Shown piece by piece: positions 17,126 to 25,174 of a DNA stretch of 64,000 nucleotides (position 1 is its first letter; each line of letters begins with the position of its first letter). The translations under genes and the position numbers were made by a program. The notes beneath the pieces were generated by a model. It was not told where the DNA came from. It saw only the letters and a list, made by a program, of their open reading frames with translations, and made no database searches. Source of the stretch: an uncultured Clostridia bacterium (GTDB lineage: Bacteria; Bacillota; Clostridia; Oscillospirales; Acutalibacteraceae); contig CAMHOE010000004.1 in NCBI GenBank assembly GCA_946186665.1, positions 1 through 64,000 on the forward strand, written 5' to 3'.

Positions 17126-17335
17126 AGGGCAGCTTTATGGGGAAAACCCTTTTCCAGCGGGTGCGTGACCGCACTGGACAACTTAACAACGCATCTGCTT
17201 TTGATCAGTCAATCCGCGTCGTGCTCCTCAGGGAGCACTTCGGCTATTTCAGAACACGTCTACAGATTTTGCCGCAAACGCGAAAAAAGAGTTTTTCTCA
17301 TACCTCTTTCCTAAAACCGCTGAATTCTTTCTCCC
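17126..17335. repeat. Composite dispersed repeat: type E with type B nested inside
   Basis: The outer sequence (GGGCAGCTTTATGGGG...TTTCCTAAAACCGCTGAA) matches the palindromic element at 36309-36388. Its middle is interrupted at 17158-17272 by a sequence whose reverse complement matches 22811-22913 and, less well, 51661-51798 (shared cores ACGACGCGGA and TGCGGTCACGCA). It occupies most of the 17089-17454 gap. No reading frame in it is supported. Confidence 0.7.
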
Positions 17336-17406
17336 AGACTTTCAATATTCAAAAACATAAAACATCCCTGTAATTTAAAATTGAATTCCGCGCCCTTGTT
17401 ATTGGT

Positions 17407-17438
17407 ATAAAAAGAGCCTCGACTTCCGCCGAGGCTCT
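17407..17438 (-). terminator. Terminator of rplU-prp-rpmA
   Basis: AGAGCCTCG and CGAGGCTCT pair and are followed on the minus strand by TTTTTAT, 16 bases after the rpmA stop. It separates the ribosomal-protein operon from the glycosyltransferase and obg. Confidence 0.85.
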
Positions 17439-17454
17439 GCTTGCTTTGTAGCTA

Positions 17455-17739
17455 TTACTGCTCTGCTGCGTAAACAGAAACCTGCTTACGGTCACGACCA
17501 ACACGCTCAAACTTTACGTTACCGTCAATAAGAGCAAAAAGTGTGTCATCAGAGCCACGGCCAACATTGTTGCCGGGATGAATGTGTGTTCCGCGCTGCT
17601 TTACAAGAATATTACCTGCAAGCACGAACTGACCGTCTGCACGCTTTGTGCCAAGACGCTTTGATTCGGAATCACGGCCGTTCTTTGTTGAACCGCCGCC
17701 CTTTTTATGAGCAAACAACTGAACATTTATTCTAAGCAT
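17455..17739 (-). CDS. rpmA: 50S ribosomal protein L27 with cleavable N-terminus
   Basis: The 94-residue bL27 begins [18 protein letters not shown]. The residues before the AHKKGGG core are the Firmicute-type N-terminal extension that the Prp protease removes, by family knowledge after the Phe of QLF. The mature N-terminus reaches the peptidyl-transferase centre. [17 protein letters not shown] and [18 protein letters not shown] segments confirm the identity. The gene for the processing protease is directly upstream with a 4-base gap. Confidence 0.97.
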   Translation of the reverse strand: MLRINVQLFAHKKGGGSTKNGRDSESKRLGTKRADGQFVLAGNILVKQRGTHIHPGNNVGRGSDDTLFALIDGNVKFERVGRDRKQVSVYAAEQ

Positions 17740-17743
17740 TTTG

Positions 17744-18064
17744 TTACACCTCCGTATATGTTACCGTTAAATAATCGGGATACTGTTCCTCTGTGCTTTC
17801 CAGATGAAGCTTCAGTCCCTCGAGAATATCCTTACACAAATCTGCGTCCTTTTCCTGAACACGAACAAGCATATCTCCGTCGCTGTCCTCAGCCTGTGCA
17901 TCAGCACAAATAACATCGGTTATTGTATTAGCAGCCATATATGCCGCTGAAGATACAAAAGCGCACACTATATCGCTGCCGCTTTCTGCATAACCTGAAT
18001 GTCCGCTGATATGAAACCCGACAAGACTGCCGCTATGTGTTACAAAGAAGTCAGCCTTGATCAT
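17744..18064 (-). CDS. prp: Ribosomal-processing cysteine protease Prp
   Basis: The 106-residue protease cleaves the N-terminal extension from L27 before ribosome assembly. The catalytic pair is visible: H22 in [12 protein letters not shown] and C34 in [11 protein letters not shown], at the spacing known for the family. It lies between rplU and rpmA, overlapping the end of rplU by one base, the standard Firmicute arrangement. Confidence 0.95.
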   Translation of the reverse strand: MIKADFFVTHSGSLVGFHISGHSGYAESGSDIVCAFVSSAAYMAANTITDVICADAQAEDSDGDMLVRVQEKDADLCKDILEGLKLHLESTEEQYPDYLTVTYTEV

Positions 18065-18372
18065 TATGCTTCAATAGACTCGATCTGTACCTTTGTATAG
18101 AACTGTCTGTGTCCCATCTTACGCTTTGAGCTTTTCTTGGGCTTATAAGTAAATACTGTAACCTTTCTGCCCTTGCCGGTCTTGAGGACCTTACCTGTTA
18201 CCTTTGCTCCCTCAACATAAGGAGCGCCTACCTTGAAGCCGTCATCAGTGCTGACTGCAACTACCTTGAAGTCAACCGTTGAATCGTCCTCAGCGTCAAG
18301 CTTCTCAACAAATACTACATCGCCGTTTGCGACTTTGTACTGCTTTCCGCCTGTTTCAATTACTGCGTACAT
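18064..18372 (-). CDS. rplU: 50S ribosomal protein L21
   Basis: The 102-residue bL21 starts [14 protein letters not shown] and ends in the basic [17 protein letters not shown] region that binds 23S rRNA. It is the first gene of rplU-prp-rpmA. A promoter and a structured leader precede it. Confidence 0.98.
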   Translation of the reverse strand: MYAVIETGGKQYKVANGDVVFVEKLDAEDDSTVDFKVVAVSTDDGFKVGAPYVEGAKVTGKVLKTGKGRKVTVFTYKPKKSSKRKMGHRQFYTKVQIESIEA

Positions 18373-18449
18373 ATTGGCACCTACCTGTTATTAAACTCGC
18401 TGCTCAAGGGCGGAGCACTGCTCACTTTCATTTGCCCACAGCATGCGGC
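18373..18449 (-). ncRNA. Candidate L21-type leader of rplU
   Basis: The 5' untranslated region is about 77 bases, can form GC-rich hairpins (GGGC with GCCC; GAGCAGTGCTC), and ends CAGGTAGGTGCC before the ATG. Firmicute rplU genes often carry an autoregulatory L21 leader at this place. Assigned from context and foldability, not from a model search. Confidence 0.5.
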
Positions 18450-18455
18450 TTAATT

Positions 18456-18484
18456 ATAATAACACATTAATTTCAACTTGTCAA
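18456..18484 (-). promoter_or_regulatory. Promoter of rplU-prp-rpmA
   Basis: TTGACA (18479-18484), 17 bases, TATTAT (18456-18461) on the minus strand. Confidence 0.75.
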
Positions 18485-18493
18485 CATTCACGC

Positions 18494-18729
18494 AGAGCCT
18501 TTTCACGTCAATCTAATTCAGACATCAAAATGATACAAAGATTAATAAGATGTCATTTTGAGCGTTAAGCGAATAATCTTTGAGTGACTTATGCACACTT
18601 TACTATGCCTGTCAGGTTTAATTAATTAGAAAAAACGCACTTTAAGCCCTTTCGGCAAGCTCAAGAAAGAAGGTTGATTCTGAAAAGTAACAAAATAATT
18701 TCCAAATTAGATTGACGTGAGAGCCTTTT
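18494..18729. mobile_element. MITE-like element with 15-bp terminal inverted repeats
   Basis: CACGTCAATCTAATT (18504-18518) is exactly inverted at 18705-18719. The 10-base AGAGCCTTTT flanks the pair directly on both sides (18494-18503 and 18720-18729), as a target duplication would. The 216-base element encodes no protein. Inside, GTCATTTTGAGCG...GAATAATCTTTGAGTG resembles a motif recurring between genes in many gut bacteria, from memory. No transposase is in the window. Confidence 0.7.
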
Positions 18730-18768
18730 ACATATCATTCCATGAGCTTTATCTACTGTCTGAAACAG

Positions 18769-18816
18769 AAAAACGGCACCTGCTGTTTAGATTGACAGTA
18801 GGTGTCGTTTTTTAAT
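18769..18816. terminator. Bidirectional terminator
   Basis: AACGGCACCTGCTGT pairs with ACAGTAGGTGTCGTT across an 8-base loop, with T-runs on both strands. It lies about 130 bases after the minus-strand membrane protein stop at 18943; nothing else is seen between. Confidence 0.75.
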
Positions 18817-18942
18817 GTAACTTAATTAAGAATTTTTATTCAGATTTGTGCAGTTTCAAACCCGACACACATACCCATATAACGTGATTATAAATCTTTC
18901 AGCAAATTAATTCTATTTAAGGTACCATAAATCTGTTCCCTG

Positions 18943-19338
18943 CTAAGTATCTTTACCAACAGTAGATACAAAAAAAATAGCAGATAAAAACAACATACAC
19001 CAGAAACAATACTCAATTAGTATAAAGGGAACACCAAATAAAAAGGAAATAAGACCTGCTATTCCATAACCTGACAAATATTCTGCAACCTTTTCTTTGT
19101 ATGGTTCTGTTAAAGATAACAGTAACATACATAAAATTACGGTAGCAATTATTCTGATAATTTTAATACTTAAGTAAGGTTCTTCGTCGGCTATACATAG
19201 ATAAATCGCTAAAATGCACAAAATAAGATGCACCCAAAAGGAAAAAGTCAATATCGCCAAAGCGTTTTGGCCAATTAAAGCACCAATTGATAAAATCACA
19301 AAAAGAATAATTCCCCAACCAACGCCAATATAAGCCAT
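18943..19338 (-). CDS. Small four-TM membrane protein of unknown function
   Basis: The 131-residue protein is almost entirely hydrophobic, with about four helices (roughly 5-25, 30-52, 60-78 and 95-125) and only short charged loops (ADEEPYLS; EPYKEKVAE). I recognise no family. The ATG at 19338 has AAAGGAAGTG upstream. It is divergent from the XRE regulator gene at 19534, and that regulator's likely operators sit inside this gene's promoter, so it is probably the regulated target. Confidence 0.65.
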   Translation of the reverse strand: MAYIGVGWGIILFVILSIGALIGQNALAILTFSFWVHLILCILAIYLCIADEEPYLSIKIIRIIATVILCMLLLSLTEPYKEKVAEYLSGYGIAGLISFLFGVPFILIEYCFWCMLFLSAIFFVSTVGKDT

Positions 19339-19458
19339 TGTTTTATCACTTCCTTTAAACAGCAATACATTATTGTTTTATAAAAGCCCTCAAAATAACA
19401 TGGACTATTTTATAAATAGATTCAAAATTATACTGATGAAATAATCATATTTTAAAAT

Positions 19459-19504
19459 ATTATATCTGTATTACAGATAAAAGTCAATATCTGTAATACA
19501 GATA
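19459..19504. promoter_or_regulatory. Twin operators in a divergent promoter region
   Basis: TATCTGTATTACAGATA (19463-19479) and its exact reverse complement TATCTGTAATACAGATA (19488-19504) are 25 bases apart centre to centre. The minus-strand promoter is TTGACT (19482-19487), 17 bases, TATAAT (19459-19464), so operator 1 fills its spacer and overlaps the -10, and operator 2 abuts its -35. The divergent XRE protein is the obvious ligand. Confidence 0.75.
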
Positions 19505-19533
19505 TTGCATAATAATTTTTGAGGTGAGCTATT

Positions 19534-19746
19534 ATGCAATTCAAACATCTTAAAGATATACGAACAGACAACGACATCAAGCAAAAAGAAATTGCCGCTT
19601 ATCTGAATGTCTCCCAGAACACCTACTCTCAATATGAAACAGGAGTTATTTCATTGACAGCAGAAATACTTATTAAACTGTCAGACTACTACAATGTCAG
19701 TGTTGATTATTTGCTCGATAGAACGAACAATCCTAAGCGCTATTGA
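19534..19746 (+). CDS. XRE-family transcriptional regulator
   Basis: The 70-residue single-domain helix-turn-helix protein (KEIAAYLNVSQNTYSQYETG) ends ...VDYLLDRTNNPKRY, typical of small SinR/Xre-like repressors in Firmicutes. The ATG has GAGGTGAG upstream. Two 17-base palindromes precede it, and the divergent gene encodes a small membrane protein, suggesting a self-repressing two-gene unit. The signal is unknown. Confidence 0.85.
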   Translation: MQFKHLKDIRTDNDIKQKEIAAYLNVSQNTYSQYETGVISLTAEILIKLSDYYNVSVDYLLDRTNNPKRY

Positions 19747-19845
19747 TTAGTTCAGCTGTCCCTTAACTCACATCCCGTACTGCTCGAAAAAGAAATGTTA
19801 TTTCAACCAAACCAAATCAAATCATTCTCTGAGCCATCATATATA

Positions 19846-19888
19846 CAAAAAAGCAACTCTTACATTTCTGCAAGAATTGCTTTTTTGT
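19846..19888. terminator. Bidirectional terminator between convergent genes
   Basis: AAAAAAGCAA...TCTT pairs with AAGA...TTGCTTTTTT around the loop near 19867, with A- and T-runs on the two sides. It serves the XRE gene (plus) and the gene ending at 19930 (minus). Confidence 0.75.
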
Positions 19889-19929
19889 TTTACATTTAAT
19901 TGCTATTTAGTTCTACATTCTGAGGATCC

Positions 19930-21234
19930 TTATCTTTTCTCAAAATCGACAACTACCCAATCATAGTTTCTCAAATTATACGGACTGCGGCAATAGGGAC
20001 AATTTCTTTCTCTTACAGCGTTGAAGCTCGCTCCGCAGGAACGACACTCTATATTACTGACAGAAGCATTACAGTCATCCTGTACTCCTATGGCGCGGCA
20101 CAGCTTCATGCGGAATGTTTCATTTTTTTGCTTCAGCTTAAGACCTTTAATACGGGATGTTCTTGCGTAAACATCAATATCGGCATATATGTATTGCTCA
20201 TCACTATAGACCTTATTTAGTCCGACAGCACCCTGATATTCAATATCAATAATGTCACTGTATGGATTATCCCCGTCTTTTTCATACACTGAGCAGTTTT
20301 TGTAATCGTCAGTGAAAATCATAGTCTTTAGCAGATTGTTGACCTTGCCTACGAAAAAGTCAACAGAGAAAAACGGATCATACTTCTGCATGAAACGCGG
20401 CATTTTATTTGCAAATTTTCTAAAGGCAGAAGCTCTTGAGCTGCTTCCTATGCCGTCAGCTAAAAGCAATGTCATAGTAATAATAAAATACAGCAGATAT
20501 CCGAAAAATATTCCACAGACCCCTGTTGCCAACATTGCAAAAATATAATTGAAATCCGCCATGGAAACCTCGTATTCGGAAGCAGGCGGCTCCAATTGTT
20601 TAGAAGAGTACAGGAAGAAAAAAAGCAATGCCGCCGCTATACCTATCAATATAAACGGAAACAGCTTCATACGAACGTACGGCTTTGATCTTATAGTATA
20701 ATAGTTTGTGATCCTTGGGTATAGATCAGGCATCATGAATTTTGTTCCGCAGCTGCGGCAGCCCTGTTCCAAAAGCTGTGTTACTGTATTGATATCTCCG
20801 CAGTTCGGACAGCAATATGTAGCTTTGGGATCCTGTTCCTCTGCAAACACAACATATGAGCTTATGGTGCCGTCAGACTTTTCTTTTTTGAGGATCTTAT
20901 TGTTTGATACAAAGCTTTTCTCTGACAGACAATTCGTTATCGGAATACGTGTAACATATCTTTTGTCCTTTCCCAACAGAGGAGTGACAAGCGTAACGGA
21001 ATTATCTTTCATTATAAACTTGCGCTTAACACTTACATTATGTCTGGATAATCTCTGCTGCTGCAAATAGAAATTATACTTCATATCCATTGAGGATATC
21101 TTCGGAATATAATTGTTATCCTCATCCATATTATTCATTTCGTTTATAAACTTATTATGCAGGTCTTTTGCATTCAGATCGTAATTATCATCCGGTTTGA
21201 AGATCTGCTTAAACGCATTGATAACCGCACCCAT
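19930..21234 (-). CDS. Zinc-ribbon membrane protein, possibly TIM44-like
   Basis: The 434-residue protein has a soluble N-terminal region, a first zinc ribbon (CPNCG...CRSCG, about 143-162), two membrane helices (about 190-210 and 225-260), a soluble alpha/beta domain (about 290-395) and a second zinc ribbon at the C-terminus (CRSCG...CPYC). The soluble domain (SVDFFVGKVNNLLKTMIF...YIYADIDVYAR) resembles the TIM44-like fold of bacterial zinc-ribbon proteins, a weak visual match. No signal peptide is seen. I start at the ATG at 21234, seven bases after GGAGGA; the ATG at 21240 is too close to it. Confidence 0.65.
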   Translation of the reverse strand: MGAVINAFKQIFKPDDNYDLNAKDLHNKFINEMNNMDEDNNYIPKISSMDMKYNFYLQQQRLSRHNVSVKRKFIMKDNSVTLVTPLLGKDKRYVTRIPITNCLSEKSFVSNNKILKKEKSDGTISSYVVFAEEQDPKATYCCPNCGDINTVTQLLEQGCRSCGTKFMMPDLYPRITNYYTIRSKPYVRMKLFPFILIGIAAALLFFFLYSSKQLEPPASEYEVSMADFNYIFAMLATGVCGIFFGYLLYFIITMTLLLADGIGSSSRASAFRKFANKMPRFMQKYDPFFSVDFFVGKVNNLLKTMIFTDDYKNCSVYEKDGDNPYSDIIDIEYQGAVGLNKVYSDEQYIYADIDVYARTSRIKGLKLKQKNETFRMKLCRAIGVQDDCNASVSNIECRSCGASFNAVRERNCPYCRSPYNLRNYDWVVVDFEKR

Positions 21235-21405
21235 CCTCATTCCTCCATTGTAACAGACAGCAGGTTTAATGATACGCGGAAAAACCTGCCGATACTGACC
21301 GTATTATACCACAGCAGAAGTTAGAACACAAATGTCTTAACAGCCTATTGTCAATACCGATCAGTACCGTTATGCTTTACGTATAGTCTAAGTCAAAAAA
21401 TGTTT

Positions 21406-22578
21406 TCAGTTCCTCGCAACACCGGTTTTCCTTGCTGCTTCCATAACGGCATCCGCGACGGTCTGACCTATACGCTTATCAAAAGCATAAGGGAGAATGT
21501 AGTCCTCATTAAGTTCCTTTTCGTCTACAAGAGAAGCGATAGCATATGAAGCAGCGACTTTCATCTCTTCATTGATCTCTTTAGCACGGCAATCAAGTGC
21601 GCCGCGGAAAATACCAGGGAAGCAAAGAACATTATTTATCTGGTTCGGGAAGTCCGAGCGGCCTGTTCCGATTATTCTTGCACCTGCTTTTTTAGCAAGA
21701 TCAGGCATTATTTCCGGAGTGGGATTAGACATTGCAAGTACGATAGCGTCCTTGTTCATGGAGGCAACCATTTCTTCGCTGACGATATTCGGTGCCGAAA
21801 CGCCGATAAACACGTCAGAGCCTTTCATTGCATCTGCCAGTGTACCAGTAAGCTTCTCTCTGTTTGTGATCTCTGCCATAGCAGCTTTTTCACTGTTAAG
21901 TCTTTCATCGCCTTCACAAATAATACCAACGCTGTCACAGAGAATAAGGTGCTGTACTCCCATATTCATTATATGTTTAGCAATAGCGATACCTGCGGAG
22001 CCTGCGCCGTTAATAACTACCTTGATATCCTTGATATCTTTCTTGACGATTTTAAGAGCATTTATCATTGCAGCTGCAACAACAACAGCTGTACCGTGCT
22101 GATCGTCATGGAACACAGGGATATCACATATCTCTTTAAGTCTACGTTCTATCTCGAAGCATCTGGGAGCGGCGATATCCTCAAGGTTGATACCACCGAA
22201 GCTGCCCGAGATAAGGTATACTGTTCTGACGATCTCATCCACATCCTTTGAACGCACGCAGATAGGGAAAGCATCCACATCGCCGAATTCTTTAAAGAGA
22301 GCGCACTTACCCTCCATAACAGGCATACCTGCCTCAGGGCCTATATCACCAAGACCAAGCACAGCCGTACCATCTGTAACAACTGCAACGAGGTTATTCC
22401 TTCTTGTGAGCTTAAATGACTTTTCATAATCCTTGTTGATCTCAAGGCAAGGCTCCGCAACGCCGGGAGTATACGCAAGTGAAAGCTCCTCAGAGTTGGT
22501 TATAGGCGCTCTTGAGACCACCTCTATTTTACCCTGCCATTCATAGTGTTTCTTCAATGATTCCTGTCTGATATCCAT
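21406..22578 (-). CDS. Malic enzyme (NAD(P)-dependent, short form)
   Basis: The enzyme oxidatively decarboxylates malate to pyruvate. The 390-residue length is that of the short bacterial form without the C-terminal phosphotransacetylase-like domain. [26 protein letters not shown], the metal-site [12 protein letters not shown] and the nucleotide-binding [13 protein letters not shown] are all present. NAD or NADP preference is not assigned. The start has AAAGGAAAA. With the fumarase at 0.1-1.5 kb it closes a fumarate-malate-pyruvate route. It appears to be monocistronic. Confidence 0.93.
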   Translation of the reverse strand: MDIRQESLKKHYEWQGKIEVVSRAPITNSEELSLAYTPGVAEPCLEINKDYEKSFKLTRRNNLVAVVTDGTAVLGLGDIGPEAGMPVMEGKCALFKEFGDVDAFPICVRSKDVDEIVRTVYLISGSFGGINLEDIAAPRCFEIERRLKEICDIPVFHDDQHGTAVVVAAAMINALKIVKKDIKDIKVVINGAGSAGIAIAKHIMNMGVQHLILCDSVGIICEGDERLNSEKAAMAEITNREKLTGTLADAMKGSDVFIGVSAPNIVSEEMVASMNKDAIVLAMSNPTPEIMPDLAKKAGARIIGTGRSDFPNQINNVLCFPGIFRGALDCRAKEINEEMKVAASYAIASLVDEKELNEDYILPYAFDKRIGQTVADAVMEAARKTGVARN

Positions 22579-22684
22579 TTTGATTTTCCTTTCATTTATA
22601 GTTTCAATACCATCATATCCCTATTATAATACAAATTTCCACTGTTGTAAACAACCCGATTCGCGGCGCAAGGCTTGCGCACCC

Positions 22685-23055
22685 GATTCGCGCTGGCGTT
22701 CGCTAAAGCTCACTCTGATTGTATGACCGAAAATTTTCCTGTCCGCGTTTCTCCGCCCAACACGCCCCTTACGGTGCGCTTATGGGCGGGTTTAGTTTTG
22801 GAGGACAGTTGTAGACGTGTGCAATAATAGCCAAAGTGCTCTCTAAAGAGCACGACGCGGACGGGTCAAGTAAAAGTATATGCGTTCTAAGTCGTCCAGT
22901 GCGGTCACGCACCCGCCGGCGCAGCCTGAGGGCTGCTGTTTCGGCTGTTTTCTAATGGCATAAAGTTTCTTTCCCTACTAAACTTAATGCGCCTATACAG
23001 TGTAAAACTGTAGTTTATATTATACTTATTATAATTCATTTTCGCTGCGCGAAAA
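22685..23055. repeat. Mosaic of three dispersed repeat modules (C-B-A)
   Basis: Module C (22685-22750, GTTCGCTAAAGCTCACT) matches 51376-51440. Module B (22811-22913, ACGACGCGGA and TGCGGTCACGCA) matches 51661-51798 and the minus strand of 17158-17272. Module A (22914-23055, GGCATAAAGTTTCTTT and CTTAATGCGCCTATACAG) matches 51475-51620 closely and 31062-31200 loosely. Module A ends in the palindrome TTTTCGC/GCGAAAA. It fills most of the 22579-23224 gap; no gene is visible. Confidence 0.75.
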
Positions 23056-23108
23056 TGTACCACAACTATTCACTATTCGTTATTCGCTATTCATTATTCA
23101 CTATTTCC
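23056..23108. repeat. Low-complexity TATTCACTATTCGT-type tandem repeat
   Basis: A run of near-identical 8-9 base units (TATTCACTA, TTCGTTATTCG, CTATTCATTA) follows module A directly. Confidence 0.6.
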
Positions 23109-23151
23109 GCTGCCCGAATAAAAATGATTTTCGTGAAGCTATGTACGGGAG

Positions 23152-23180
23152 GTGACAAACCCGGAATAATGTTGTATAAT
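23152..23180 (+). promoter_or_regulatory. Promoter of tcdA
   Basis: GTGACA (23152-23157), 17 bases, TATAAT (23175-23180), 45 bases before the start codon. Confidence 0.6.
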
Positions 23181-23224
23181 GTGTAAGAATGGCTGCTTAG
23201 AATTTGCGAAAAGGAGAACACAGG

Positions 23225-23938
23225 ATGGACGAAAGATTTATCCGTACCGAAATGCTCATCGGTACAAAAGCCGCAGAAAAGCTCAGAAACTCACGTGTTG
23301 CAGTATTCGGAGTAGGCGGCGTCGGAGGTTATGTGGTGGAAGCCCTCGCCAGAAGCGGTGTAGGTACGCTTGATCTTATTGACAGAGATATCGTCAGTGT
23401 ATCGAATATCAACCGGCAGATAATCGCACTGACCTCTACCATAGGCAAACCAAAGGTTCAGGCTGCCGCTGAACGTGTTCATGATATTGACTCCGATATC
23501 ACTGTAAATGTATACAATACATTTTACACTCCAGAAACAGCAGATGAGTTCGATTTTTCACAGTATGACTATGTGGTGGATGCCATAGACACCGTAAGCG
23601 GAAAGATACAGCTTGTAATGCAGGCAGACAAAGCAGGCACACCGATAATATCATCAATGGGTGCCGGAAACAAGCTCGACCCCACACAATTTGAAATCAC
23701 GGATATATACAAAACTTCGGTATGTCCTCTTGCAAGGGTCATGCGAAAAGAACTGAAAGCCAGAGGAATAAAGCGCCTTACAGTGGTTTACTCGAAGGAA
23801 CAGCCCAGAACACCATATATCCAAAGTGAAGATCCGGAAACACATAAGGTCATTCCGGCAAGCATTGCCTTCGTGCCGTCTGCCGCCGGACTCATCATAG
23901 CCTCAAAGGTCGTCAGTGATCTGTGCGCTGAAAAATAA
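23225..23938 (+). CDS. tcdA: tRNA threonylcarbamoyladenosine dehydratase (TcdA)
   Basis: This E1/ThiF-like ATPase cyclises t6A37 of tRNA to ct6A. The 237-residue protein has RFIRTEMLIG at the N-terminus, the nucleotide fold GVGGVGGYVVEALARSGVG (about 28-46), the adenylation region DRDIVSVSNINRQ and DAIDTVSGK, and the family C-terminus FVPSAAGLIIASKVV. I start at the ATG at 23225 with AAAAGGAG. It leads a row with the small membrane protein and prmA. Confidence 0.9.
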   Translation: MDERFIRTEMLIGTKAAEKLRNSRVAVFGVGGVGGYVVEALARSGVGTLDLIDRDIVSVSNINRQIIALTSTIGKPKVQAAAERVHDIDSDITVNVYNTFYTPETADEFDFSQYDYVVDAIDTVSGKIQLVMQADKAGTPIISSMGAGNKLDPTQFEITDIYKTSVCPLARVMRKELKARGIKRLTVVYSKEQPRTPYIQSEDPETHKVIPASIAFVPSAAGLIIASKVVSDLCAEK

Positions 23939-23960
23939 AAAGAACAAGGAGGATAATTCA

Positions 23961-24173
23961 ATGAAAAAGTCAACGGTATTTTTTGCAGTACTGTCTGCAC
24001 TTTTGGGAGGAATACTCATTGGATTTCTGTTTTCGCCTATGAAGCATGGTGTAAATTTTCACGACAACAGGATCAGCATAGGCAATCACAACGGAAACGG
24101 CAACAAGCCCAAATTCTTATATCACAAAGGACTTGACGGCAGGTATATAAAAAGAAAGGAAATTGATAAGTGA
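23961..24173 (+). CDS. Small membrane-anchored protein of unknown function
   Basis: The 70-residue protein has one N-terminal helix (STVFFAVLSALLGGILIGFLF, about 4-24) and a polar, His/Asn/Gly-rich tail (HDNRISIGNHNGNG). No cleavage site is evident, so it is probably anchored with the tail outside or is a short lipid-facing factor. The ATG has AAGGAGGATAA. It lies 22 bases after tcdA and overlaps prmA by one base, so it is translated with them; no function is suggested. Confidence 0.7.
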   Translation: MKKSTVFFAVLSALLGGILIGFLFSPMKHGVNFHDNRISIGNHNGNGNKPKFLYHKGLDGRYIKRKEIDK

Positions 24174-25096
24174 TGGATTGGACAGAAATAATTATTGAGG
24201 TCAATTCCTCAGATATTGAAACCGCTGGCAATATTGCGCAAATGACAGTGCCCTATGGTATTTATATAGAGGACTATTCAAATCTTGAACAGGAAGTTCT
24301 TGAGATCGCAAACATAGATCTTATTGATGAAGAGCTTCTTCATAAAGACAGAACAAAAGGCAGGATACATATATACATAAGTCCGGAGGATAATCCGGCA
24401 GAGGCATTGTCATTCATCAAGGAGCGTCTGACAGCTGAAAACATTCCTTATGAAATAAACTCGGACTCCTGTGATGTAGAGAGCTGTCTTGAAAACTGGA
24501 AGAAATACTTTCAGCCCACAAACATCGGAAAAAAGCTTCTTATCAGACCGATATGGCGTGACGACTACGATCCTCAGGGCAGGATAGTTCTGAATCTTGA
24601 GCCGGGACTCGCCTTTGGCACAGGCACCCACGAAACAACAAGACTGTGTCTTGAAGCTTTGGAAAAATACGTGAGTCAGGGAGATACTGTTCTTGATGTA
24701 GGCTGCGGCAGCGGAATACTGTCTGTTGCTGCACTGCTTCTCGGCGCAGGCTCTGCAACAGGAATTGATATAGACGAGCTTGCTGTAAAGTCTTCTGTGC
24801 AAAACGCACAGCTCAACCATGTGGAGGACAGATACACGGGTATCCATGGTAATCTTGCAGAAAAAGCTAAGGGCAGATATGACATCATAACCGCTAACAT
24901 TGTTGCAGATGCAATAATCATGCTTTCCGGCGATATAGAAAAATTCATGGACGAAAACACCATCTATATTATGAGCGGAATAATAGACACAAGACTTGAT
25001 GATGTACTCAGCGCACTTCCGCCCTCTATTGTTGTAACAGAGCAGTTCGAGGACAAAGGCTGGATATGTCTTGCTGCTAAAAAGAAAAGTCAGTAA
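24173..25096 (+). CDS. prmA: Ribosomal protein L11 methyltransferase
   Basis: PrmA trimethylates ribosomal protein L11. The 307-residue protein begins with the canonical MDWTEI and has GLAFGTGTHETTRLCLE before the SAM-binding motif VLDVGCGSGILSVAALLLGA; the substrate loop DIITANIVADAI follows. I choose the ATG at 24173 for the family N-terminus, though a GTG at 24170 is equally well spaced from AAAGGA. Confidence 0.94.
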   Translation: MDWTEIIIEVNSSDIETAGNIAQMTVPYGIYIEDYSNLEQEVLEIANIDLIDEELLHKDRTKGRIHIYISPEDNPAEALSFIKERLTAENIPYEINSDSCDVESCLENWKKYFQPTNIGKKLLIRPIWRDDYDPQGRIVLNLEPGLAFGTGTHETTRLCLEALEKYVSQGDTVLDVGCGSGILSVAALLLGAGSATGIDIDELAVKSSVQNAQLNHVEDRYTGIHGNLAEKAKGRYDIITANIVADAIIMLSGDIEKFMDENTIYIMSGIIDTRLDDVLSALPPSIVVTEQFEDKGWICLAAKKKSQ

Positions 25097-25174
25097 TATT
25101 TTCTTTTTCGGAATTATATTTCTTCTTGTTATGATACAATATCGTATATATGCAATTATGGAGGTAAATAATAA

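Noticed and set aside
22755..22795. CGCCC...GGGCG hairpin considered as the terminator of a plus-strand gene
   Set aside because: No T-run follows and no plus-strand gene precedes it; it is part of the repeat mosaic.
23056..23108. Tandem TATTCACTATTCG units considered as a CRISPR or iteron array
   Set aside because: Units are only 8-9 bases with no spacers of constant length and no cas or rep genes nearby.
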